NCBI GenBank assembly: GCA_016650355.1
Contig: JAENVX010000327.1
Span: 1 to 5,152, forward strand
Length of the DNA: 5,152 bases
Direction: 5' to 3'
Source: Bacteroidia bacterium
Lineage (GTDB): Bacteria > Bacteroidota > Bacteroidia > Cytophagales > Cyclobacteriaceae
Under the pieces are notes generated by a model. It was given only the letters and a program-made list of their open reading frames with translations. It searched no databases and had not been told where the DNA came from. Made by a program: the position numbers and the translations under genes. Of this stretch, positions 1 to 5,063 are shown in pieces. Each line of letters begins with the position of its first letter. Position 1 is the stretch's first letter.

Positions 1-131
1 AGGAGCAACGGGATATGCGATGCCCAGGGTTTAGATTCAACAGTACTTATTAAAATAGCGAAGCCATTTTGACGAATAAATTCATGAAGCTCCTTCATGT
101 TTTCTTTTCGATTGAGCTTGGAAGTGTACAT
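1..131 (-). CDS. FMN-binding negative transcriptional regulator, PaiB-like (N-terminal part, cut by window edge)
   Basis: Reading from the ATG at 131-129, 43 open codons run off the left edge. The protein starts MYTSKLNRKENMKELHEFIR and continues with FAILIST and PWASHIPLL. This is the typical opening of the PaiB/FMN-binding split-barrel family: an MY-x-x-K start, a helix ending in an F-(I/V)-R-like segment, then a strand and a 'kPxAtHiPl' segment. Full-length members are about 200 residues, so roughly a fifth is visible. In Bacillus subtilis, PaiB is encoded with the polyamine acetyltransferase PaiA and acts as a negative regulator; whether this homologue binds DNA is unknown. The start lies 4 bp after the decarboxylase stop, with no Shine-Dalgarno sequence, so co-transcription with the decarboxylase is likely. 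The family call rests on the N-terminus only. Confidence 0.78.
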   Translation of the reverse strand, partial: MYTSKLNRKENMKELHEFIRQNGFAILISTVESKPWASHIPLL

Positions 132-135
132 ATAA

Positions 136-1521
136 TTAATAGTTGTCTTTTAAAGCCTGAAAGGTAATTGCAACATCAGCTTCTGTCGTTTGCCAATTAC
201 TAAATGCTGCACGAATAGCTGGAGTGCCTTTGTAATTTGTGGGTGTGAAAAAAGTTCTACCATCATCTCGTATTCTCGCTAAAAATGCTGCAATGGAAGC
301 TGAGCTTGGATTTTCTTTATTTAGCGTAAAGCAAACTACGTTCATACGGACGGGAGAGAGCAGTTTAAATTCATCGGAACTTTCTAACATACTTCCCAAA
401 AAGCTTGCGCAACTGCAATTTCTTTCAACAATTTCCTGATACCCTTGTTTGCCATAAGCCATCAATGTAAACCAAGACGGCAACGCGCGAAACCTTCTGG
501 AGTTTTCAGGTGTGTAGTGAAAAAAGTCAGGACTTTCCGTGGGATCACCCAAATAGGCTGCACTGTTTTGAAAAACTTTTGGCTGTAAGGATTTGTGTTT
601 TGTGAGCTGCATTGCCGCATCATATGGAACATTCAACCATTTGTGGGCATCAATTGTAATGCTGTCTGCATGATTAATTCCTTTCATCAGATGATCAAAC
701 TTTGGTGAGGTTGCTGCAAACCCTCCGAAGGCTGCATCAACATGAAGCCAAAAATTATATTTCTGCTTTAATTGACCGATCCCTTCAAGATCGTCAAAGT
801 CAACGGTGTTCACTGTTCCAGCATTTGCAACAACAATTAAAGTACTTGCTTGATTTTGTTTTAGATATTCTTCAAGTTCCTTAAGATCGATTGCTTCTCG
901 ATCGGGTTGGATATTGATTTTGACTAGTGCGTTTCTCCCCATGCCTAGCATAGAAAGAGATTTTATAATGCTGGAATGCGCTGTACTGCTAACTACTTTT
1001 AAGTATGGCAACGCCTGAAGACCTTCGTTGCTGACATCTATTCCTTGCTGTTCACCAACCCATTGTCTGGCAATTGCAAGGCTTACAAAATTGGACATAG
1101 TTGCACCCGTCACGAATGAGCCAAAATAAGATTCATCCAGCCCAATTAACTGTTTTAGGAAATGTAATGTTTGTCTTTCCAGCTGCGGTGCTATTGAATC
1201 ATTACTGCCGCATGCGTTTTGGTCAAAGGCACTCACCAACCAATCTCCTGCAATGGAAGCAGGAGTGGAGCCACCCGTCACAAAACCAAAGTATCGGGGG
1301 CCGGCACTATTGTTGATATGATTGGCATAATGCTTAACGAAAAAATCCAGGGCACCATTTGCACTTATTCCCAGCTGTGGAAGATCGGACAGCGAAATAT
1401 CCTTCACAAATTTACCTGGGGGCAAATCGCGTTGTTTCTCAATATACTCTACTGCAACAGACTGTACCTGGCTCAGGATAGTATTAATGTTTTTATGATC
1501 GTTTTCTAACAGGTAGTTCAA
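136..1521 (-). CDS. PLP-dependent group II (aromatic-L-amino-acid-type) decarboxylase
   Basis: Cytosolic PLP enzyme of 461 residues, the usual length for the group II decarboxylases (DDC/TDC/GAD-like), which convert an L-amino acid to its amine and CO2. Visible landmarks: phosphate-binding FVTGATMSNF (136-145), TAHSS with the ring-stacking His182, AGTVNTVDFDDL (234-245), HVDAAFGG with Asp262 for the pyridine nitrogen, and DAHKWLNVPYD with the Schiff-base Lys294. SRRFRALPSW (341-350) matches the conserved 'GRRFR' segment. Tyr323 (AAYLGD) aligns by eye with pig DDC Tyr332, the residue that favours decarboxylation over aldehyde formation. The substrate cannot be told from sequence. The start is TTG: an in-frame TAA lies at 1542-1540 and the first internal ATG (residue 142) comes after the phosphate-binding region begins, so MNYLLENDH from TTG is the only sensible N-terminus. 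The gene lies 92 bp after the acetyltransferase operon and 4 bp before the PaiB-like gene. Confidence 0.93.
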   Translation of the reverse strand: MNYLLENDHKNINTILSQVQSVAVEYIEKQRDLPPGKFVKDISLSDLPQLGISANGALDFFVKHYANHINNSAGPRYFGFVTGGSTPASIAGDWLVSAFDQNACGSNDSIAPQLERQTLHFLKQLIGLDESYFGSFVTGATMSNFVSLAIARQWVGEQQGIDVSNEGLQALPYLKVVSSTAHSSIIKSLSMLGMGRNALVKINIQPDREAIDLKELEEYLKQNQASTLIVVANAGTVNTVDFDDLEGIGQLKQKYNFWLHVDAAFGGFAATSPKFDHLMKGINHADSITIDAHKWLNVPYDAAMQLTKHKSLQPKVFQNSAAYLGDPTESPDFFHYTPENSRRFRALPSWFTLMAYGKQGYQEIVERNCSCASFLGSMLESSDEFKLLSPVRMNVVCFTLNKENPSSASIAAFLARIRDDGRTFFTPTNYKGTPAIRAAFSNWQTTEADVAITFQALKDNY

Positions 1522-1530
1522 CGCCTTTGA

Positions 1531-1545
1531 AGTTAAAAATTAACT
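1531..1545. promoter_or_regulatory. Perfect 6-bp dyad just upstream of the decarboxylase start
   Basis: AGTTAA-AAA-TTAACT is a perfect inverted repeat with a 3-base centre, placed 9 bp upstream of the TTG start of the decarboxylase. It could be an operator, or a weak stem in the 5' leader of the mRNA. On the minus strand the same bases contain TAATTTTT, one mismatch from the Bacteroidota -7 element TAnnTTTG, but I found no TTG at the right distance. AT-rich 6-bp dyads also arise by chance, so functional confidence is low. Confidence 0.3.
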
Positions 1546-1613
1546 GGTGACACTCATTTTATCATGAAGCAATTTGACATTATATTATCTCTCAATATTT
1601 TATCGAATAGAGA

Positions 1614-2060
1614 TTAAGCTTTCCAACTATAAAAGTTATGTTCTCTATCCAGCACAAATCCTGCTCTTGGGTAGAGATTGTTTCCAATTTCGTTCGACTT
1701 TTCGGTTTCTAAAGTCAATCCAAAACCTCCGGTTTTCCTACAATGTTCTTTTGCTTTTTCGATTAAGGCAATTGAGAATCCTTGCCCCCTGTAATTATTT
1801 TCAACAAACAAATCATTAAGTAACCAGACCCTTTTCATTCTGGTGGAGGAGAACAATGGATACAGTTGAGTAAATCCAGTCATTATGTTCTCGTTATTAA
1901 AAGAAACGAAGATGACGGATTCATTCTTCTCCATTCGATCTTTTAGAAATATTTTAGCGGAAGTAATATCTGATACCTTTTGATAAAATATACGGTATTG
2001 ATCGAAGAGGACTGATAGGTCATCCAGATGCTTGAGCGTGGCTTTTTCAACTTTAATCAT
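1614..2060 (-). CDS. GNAT family N-acetyltransferase (last gene of the operon)
   Basis: Single-domain GNAT of 148 residues, probably transferring acetyl from acetyl-CoA to an amine of a small molecule or protein; the substrate is unknown. The N-terminal helix region is MIKVEKATLKHLDDLSVLFD. The core strand VWLLNDLFV (78-86) leads into motif A, NYRGQGFSIALIEKAKE (89-105). Its R-G-Q-G-F-S fits the Q/R-x-x-G-x-G/A pyrophosphate loop except for Ser in the last place. Motif B is visible as TLETEKSN...NLYPRAGFV (117-136), with the usual N-x-x-x-x-LY-x-x-x-GF pattern. I chose ATG at 2060, 4 bp after the stop of the upstream acetyltransferase. A GTG at 2087 would add 9 residues and overlap that gene by 23 bp, but ATG gives the standard GNAT beginning. 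No Shine-Dalgarno is present. Confidence 0.88.
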   Translation of the reverse strand: MIKVEKATLKHLDDLSVLFDQYRIFYQKVSDITSAKIFLKDRMEKNESVIFVSFNNENIMTGFTQLYPLFSSTRMKRVWLLNDLFVENNYRGQGFSIALIEKAKEHCRKTGGFGLTLETEKSNEIGNNLYPRAGFVLDREHNFYSWKA

Positions 2061-2064
2061 ACTA

Positions 2065-2586
2065 TTATAGTAATCCAATAATTCCACTTTTGAATGATCT
2101 GATTTTATCAGCCTTAGGTGATGATAAGTTCAATTCCATTTTTATGTTGCTTCTTTTATAAGGCCCATCCAGTGTCACTTCTTTAAAGCCAAGCTTGCGG
2201 TATAAATTTATGGCAGCATTCAGTTTTGTGTTCGAATAGAGAATAATCTTTTTAGCCAGCAGATGTTTGGCATGTTGAATGGCAACCTGAGACAGCATTT
2301 CTCCTATTTTTTTACCCTGAAAGTTTTCTCCCACAGCCATTTTGGTAAACTCGTAGACGTCAGGCGCTACATATTTTAGTGCAACAGTACCTGCGATCGC
2401 TTTCATATAAATCCCCATAAAGATTTCACCACCCTTTTGAATGATATGTATTTCAGGATGCTGAAGAACCTCAACATCAATAGGTTCCATCCAGAAAAAC
2501 TTTTCAATCCAATCGCGATTGAGTTTTTCAAAGCACGGTTGATGTTCTGGTCTGTATCTTACTATTTCAATAATGGAATTCTCCAT
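2065..2586 (-). CDS. GNAT family N-acetyltransferase
   Basis: GNAT-fold acetyltransferase of 173 residues, clearly different from its neighbour downstream. The N-terminal part has PEHQPCFEKLNRDWIEKFF (13-31) and GGEIFMGIY (52-60), as in a GNAT subgroup I know mainly from Bacteroidota. The core strand is VYEFTKMAV (77-85). Motif A is FQGKKIGEML (89-98); the usual Gly at the fourth place of Q-x-x-G-x-G is Lys, while the last Gly is kept. Motif B is LYSNTKLNAAINLYRKLGF (116-134), with the N-x-x-A-x-x-LY-x-x-x-GF signature. A polar tail of about 20 residues follows the fold. ATG at 2586 lies 2 bp after the PhzF stop, so translation is probably coupled. Substrate unknown; given the nearby decarboxylase, an amine or amino-acid-like compound is possible, but this is inference. 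Confidence 0.9.
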   Translation of the reverse strand: MENSIIEIVRYRPEHQPCFEKLNRDWIEKFFWMEPIDVEVLQHPEIHIIQKGGEIFMGIYMKAIAGTVALKYVAPDVYEFTKMAVGENFQGKKIGEMLSQVAIQHAKHLLAKKIILYSNTKLNAAINLYRKLGFKEVTLDGPYKRSNIKMELNLSSPKADKIRSFKSGIIGLL

Positions 2587-2588
2587 GT

Positions 2589-3374
2589 CTAGTCAACTGT
2601 AATCGTTCCCACCAAGAATGATTTGGCGGTTCCACTTATTTCAACTCGGTTTCCGACAAGTTTGCATTTTAATTTTCCTTGTCGCTTCGAGAGTTGGATG
2701 GCATTGAATTCGGTTTTATTTAAAACCTTGGCCCAATAAGGTGTTAATGATGTATGAGCGGAACCTGTTACAGAATCTTCGTCCATACCTGATTGGGGCC
2801 CAAAGAACCGAGAGACAAAATCTACCGTGTTTCCTTTCGCAGTTACAATAATGCCGCGCGCTTGTACAGTATTAATTAATTTGAAGTCAGGGCTCATACT
2901 TTTGATCTGATCTTCATTTTCAAAGACAAGCATGTAGTCTGTTTTGCCTTTGAATGTTTTTATTGACTTACTACCCAACCCTTTTTCCAACTCTGGTAGG
3001 GCGGGCACCTCAACTAACGTGTCAATAGGAAAATTTAGAGTGAGTAGGTCGGCTGATTTAGTGACAGTCAATGGGCCACTTCGTGAATTGAATACTAGCT
3101 TATTGCCAACATAATTTTCATGGTTAAAAAGGACAAAAGCAGTTGCTAATGTGGCGTGACCGCATAGGTCTACTTCAACAGTTGGCGTAAACCATCTGAT
3201 GCGAAGACCCTTTTTTTCATGTACATAAAATGCTGTCTCGGCCAGATTATTTTCCATGGCGATGTTTTGAAGTGTTTCATCCGGCAGCCATTGTTCTAAC
3301 GGACAAACCGCAGCAGGATTGCCTGAGAAAAGTTTATCCGCAAAGGCATCTATTTGATATATTTTGATAGTCAT
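2589..3374 (-). CDS. PhzF family isomerase-fold protein
   Basis: Protein of 261 residues, the typical length for PhzF/YddE-type enzymes with two diaminopimelate-epimerase-like domains. In phenazine synthesis PhzF isomerises trans-2,3-dihydro-3-hydroxyanthranilate; most relatives outside such clusters have unknown substrates. Visible signatures: IYQIDAFADKLFSGNPAAVC (5-24), the opening strand with the G-N-P-A-A-V motif; NNLAETAFY (42-50) with Glu46 matching the catalytic acid of PhzF; WFTPTVEVDLCGHATLA (61-77); and MDEDSVTGSAHTSL (197-210), the second half's D-x-x-TGSA-H motif. RQG (231-233) precedes the final strands. All key segments are intact, so an active enzyme is expected. No phenazine genes are in view, so a phenazine role is not supported. 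The ATG start lies 9 bp after the transporter stop and the stop is 2 bp before the next gene. Confidence 0.95.
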   Translation of the reverse strand: MTIKIYQIDAFADKLFSGNPAAVCPLEQWLPDETLQNIAMENNLAETAFYVHEKKGLRIRWFTPTVEVDLCGHATLATAFVLFNHENYVGNKLVFNSRSGPLTVTKSADLLTLNFPIDTLVEVPALPELEKGLGSKSIKTFKGKTDYMLVFENEDQIKSMSPDFKLINTVQARGIIVTAKGNTVDFVSRFFGPQSGMDEDSVTGSAHTSLTPYWAKVLNKTEFNAIQLSKRQGKLKCKLVGNRVEISGTAKSFLVGTITVD

Positions 3375-3383
3375 TGGTTGTCT

Positions 3384-4349
3384 TTATTTAAAAGCATATG
3401 CCTTTATGTTTCTAAGGAAAGATTTCAATCCAGAGCGATTTCGAAATGGAGCCGCCTTAAATTGATATCCCCGGTTCACAAAATAAATTCCTGCAATAGT
3501 TACAAAAATGGCGATACCGATTCTTGTATTAAGTTTCTCATCCAGAATTATCCAACCTAACACTACGGCAACAATTGGATTGATGTAGGCATACAGAGAA
3601 ACAATTGTCATCGACAATTTACTAATAGCATAAGAGTAGCACGCATACGCACCCACGGAACCCACAAGAATCATATAAGCCAATGCGAACGCGACTTCAC
3701 CTGATAGTTGAATGTTTGTGTAATCATCCAGTAACAACGTGAAAGGAATAAGTAGTATTCCTCCAAAGAGCATCTGTAGGCCTGCGTTAAGAAAGGGATT
3801 CGAGTTTTGATTTTTCTTTTTTGTCCAAACACTGCCTATGGCCCAGCAAAGGTTGGCTGCAAAGGTCATTATGATTCCAATCAGATACTTTGCATCTGAA
3901 AATTCAGTCAGATGCTCAGCGAAGATCATCAGGATTCCACTTAGGCCTATTATAAGTCCAAAAACGATTAGCCAGTTGGGACGTTCGTCTTTACTCGCCA
4001 CCAGGTTAATCAATATTACCCAGATAGGCATGACTGAACATATGATGGCAGCAACGCCACTGGAAACATATACTTCGGCCCATCCGACAACGCTTATTCC
4101 AAGTGTGGTCATAAATAGACCTCCAATAGCTTGATTAAATAATGTTTTTCGGTCTGGCCAGGTCGCTTTGCCTATAGTCAGCATGAATATTATCAAAATT
4201 GGCCCTGCAATGAGAAAGCGTATCATAGAAAAAAGAAAAGGAGGAAATTGTGTCACGCCAATCCTTAGCACCAGGTAGGTAGTGCCCCAGATAACACAAA
4301 TCGCAGCCAATGCGAGGTAAGCGAAAAGAAGACTTTTCTGATTTTTCAT
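3384..4349 (-). CDS. EamA/DMT-superfamily transporter
   Basis: Inner-membrane protein of 321 residues, the usual size for drug/metabolite transporters with two EamA repeats and about ten helices. Hydrophobic segments are visible at roughly 8-31, 37-60, 73-93, 98-118, 127-146, 155-175, 187-207, 219-240, 247-269 and 275-292. Repeat 1 begins with AAICVIWGTTYLVLRIG (15-31), the conserved W-G-(S/T) element, followed by Arg44 and SVMPIWV (105-111). Repeat 2 repeats the pattern with CWAIGSVW (168-175) and LYAYINPIVAVVLGW (252-266), ending in LDEKL. The C-terminus has a basic tail (about 293-321), probably cytoplasmic by the positive-inside rule. Relatives often export amino acids or metabolites; the direction and substrate here are not shown. 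It is the first large gene of the operon, starting 6 bp after a small hydrophobic ORF. Confidence 0.94.
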   Translation of the reverse strand: MKNQKSLLFAYLALAAICVIWGTTYLVLRIGVTQFPPFLFSMIRFLIAGPILIIFMLTIGKATWPDRKTLFNQAIGGLFMTTLGISVVGWAEVYVSSGVAAIICSVMPIWVILINLVASKDERPNWLIVFGLIIGLSGILMIFAEHLTEFSDAKYLIGIIMTFAANLCWAIGSVWTKKKNQNSNPFLNAGLQMLFGGILLIPFTLLLDDYTNIQLSGEVAFALAYMILVGSVGAYACYSYAISKLSMTIVSLYAYINPIVAVVLGWIILDEKLNTRIGIAIFVTIAGIYFVNRGYQFKAAPFRNRSGLKSFLRNIKAYAFK

Positions 4350-4355
4350 TATGTT

Positions 4356-4433
4356 TTAAACTGCTTGTAATTGTACGACAACTATAATGATGATGACCAC
4401 AAGTATACCGAGAAGTACAATAAGCTTTTTCAT
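4356..4433 (-). CDS. Candidate 25-residue single-span membrane microprotein
   Basis: A short ORF opens with ATG at 4433-4431 and stops with TAA at 4358-4356. The product starts MKKLIVLLGILVV, continues with an almost pure Ile/Val run, and ends VQLQAV. Two lysines at the N-terminus, about 18 uninterrupted Leu/Ile/Val/Gly residues and a short polar end are what a minimal single-pass membrane peptide looks like. It ends 6 bp before the transporter ATG on the same strand, the same spacing as the other gene pairs in this operon. An AGGGG stretch lies about 13 bases upstream of the ATG, rather far for a Shine-Dalgarno sequence. It may be a partner of the transporter, a leader peptide that couples translation, or a chance ORF; no family is recognised. 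Confidence 0.45.
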   Translation of the reverse strand: MKKLIVLLGILVVIIIIVVVQLQAV

Positions 4434-4480
4434 TTCGTTTTGAGCCCCTAAAAGTTCTCACAAATTTTCTCTTAAAAACG

Positions 4481-4512
4481 TTGACAAAACAGTTTCAGTT
4501 TCATTAATTTTG
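4481..4512 (+). promoter_or_regulatory. Bacteroidota-type promoter for the four-helix-bundle gene
   Basis: TTG at 4481-4483 (GTTG, three of four with the -33 consensus TTTG) is followed after 21 bp by TAATTTTG at 4505-4512, an exact match to the -7 consensus TAnnTTTG used by the primary sigma factor of Bacteroidota. Transcription would begin near 4519, giving a leader of about 53 bases before the ATG at 4573. Most of that leader is made of 7-bp repeats. The same promoter may also drive the MocR-like gene by read-through. Confidence 0.5.
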
Positions 4513-4530
4513 ACCAGATCAGTTGTGTGA

Positions 4531-4572
4531 GTCCAAAGTTCAATGTTTTAAGTCTCAAGTTTCGTTTCAGTT
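4531..4572 (+). repeat. Upstream 7-bp repeat array (consensus about GTTTCAA)
   Basis: The 42 bases just before the ATG of the four-helix-bundle gene divide into six 7-base units, beginning at 4531, 4538, 4545, 4552, 4559 and 4566. The first five start with GT and the sixth is out of phase. Examples are GTTCAAT, GTTTTAA and GTCTCAA, around a consensus GTTTCAA. The repeat is degenerate but the 7-base spacing is kept. It abuts the start codon directly. Confidence 0.6.
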
Positions 4573-5016
4573 ATGGCTACTATAAAATCTTTTGAAGAGA
4601 TTCTTGCCTGGCAGAAGGCACGGATCTTAGCCAACAAAATCTATATTTTGATTAATGATGGAAGTTTTAAAACAGATTTTAAGTTGCGCGATCAAATAAA
4701 TAGCGCTTCAGGCTCCGTTATGGATAATATTGCTGAAGGTTTTGAACGCGATGGGAAACGGGAATTCATTCAGTTTCTCTCAATTGCGAAGGGTTCGGCA
4801 GGAGAAGTGAGATCTCAACTTTGCAGAGCTGTTGATCGTCATCATATAAGTGAAGTTGTATTCAATGAACTAACGGAGGAAGCGATCGTCATAAGTAAAC
4901 TAATCTCAAAGTTTATGTCCTATCTAAATGAAAGCAATTTTAAAGGCACAAAATATGTCAGTGAGCCTGATGAAAAGTATCAAACTAATATTTCCAAAAA
5001 CGATTCCGAAATTTGA
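4573..5016 (+). CDS. Four-helix-bundle protein (23S rRNA intervening-sequence protein family)
   Basis: Protein of 147 residues. The family was first seen in intervening sequences of 23S rRNA genes, but most copies in Bacteroidota stand alone; the fold is a four-helix bundle and the function is not established. Diagnostic segments: SFEEILAWQKAR (6-17), the usual opening; LRDQINSASGSVMDNIAEGF (38-57), the hallmark N-I-A-E-G-(F/S) motif; and EFIQFLSIAKGSAGEVRSQL (64-83). The last helix (about 95-119) ends in SYLNES. Typical members are near 115-125 residues, so the polar end from about 120 (SEPDEK...SKNDSEI) is an extension of some 25 residues, probably disordered. No rRNA surrounds it. The gene sits alone on the plus strand between a divergent minus-strand operon and a MocR-like gene, bordered by 7-bp repeats touching both start and stop, suggesting it arrived as a unit. 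Confidence 0.92.
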   Translation: MATIKSFEEILAWQKARILANKIYILINDGSFKTDFKLRDQINSASGSVMDNIAEGFERDGKREFIQFLSIAKGSAGEVRSQLCRAVDRHHISEVVFNELTEEAIVISKLISKFMSYLNESNFKGTKYVSEPDEKYQTNISKNDSEI

Positions 5017-5063
5017 AACCTCGAACTAGAAACCTTGAATTCGAAACTAGAAACCCTTGAACT
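5015..5063 (+). repeat. Downstream 7-bp repeat array (consensus about GAAACCT / TTGAAAC)
   Basis: Starting inside the TGA stop of the four-helix-bundle gene, 49 bases divide into seven 7-base units at 5015, 5022, 5029, 5036, 5043, 5050 and 5057. Two units are exactly GAAACCT (5015, 5029) and others are close (GAAACTA, GAAACCC). Three of these units also form a longer imperfect direct repeat of about 20 bases (5021-5040 and 5041-5061). Read as TTGAAAC, the consensus is the reverse complement of the upstream GTTTCAA array, so the gene is bordered by inverted repeat arrays. Confidence 0.65.

Noticed and set aside
239..1509. Several plus-strand ORFs of 60-96 codons opposite the decarboxylase
   Set aside because: They are antisense to a gene with an intact PLP-enzyme fold, show no family features and are expected by chance.
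1522..1613. Rho-independent terminator after the acetyltransferase operon
   Set aside because: The 92-bp gap is AT-rich, with no GC-rich hairpin followed by a T run on the minus strand. The only clear dyad is AT-only and sits at the decarboxylase start.
2061..2087. GTG start at 2087 for the last acetyltransferase
   Set aside because: It would overlap the previous gene by 23 bp and add nine residues not typical of GNAT N-termini. The ATG at 2060, 4 bp after the previous stop, fits the spacing of the operon.
2589..3374. Phenazine biosynthesis locus
   Set aside because: Only a PhzF-family protein is present. No other phz genes are nearby, and most PhzF relatives have no link to phenazines.
4135..4461. 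108-codon minus-strand ORF overlapping the transporter start
   Set aside because: It begins with GTG, runs out of frame through the well-supported EamA gene and has a composition unlike a real protein (Cys/His/Ser/Arg rich). It is a shadow of the transporter and the small ORF.
4461..4488. Leftward Bacteroidota promoter for the transporter operon (TTTG with AAAATTTG on the minus strand)
   Set aside because: The spacer is only 16 bp instead of about 19-21 and the -7 element lacks its T, so it is not supported.
4573..5016. 23S rRNA intervening sequence, or a diversity-generating-retroelement accessory (Avd-like) gene
   Set aside because: No rRNA sequence, reverse transcriptase or template/variable repeat pair is present in the window, so the protein is called by family only.
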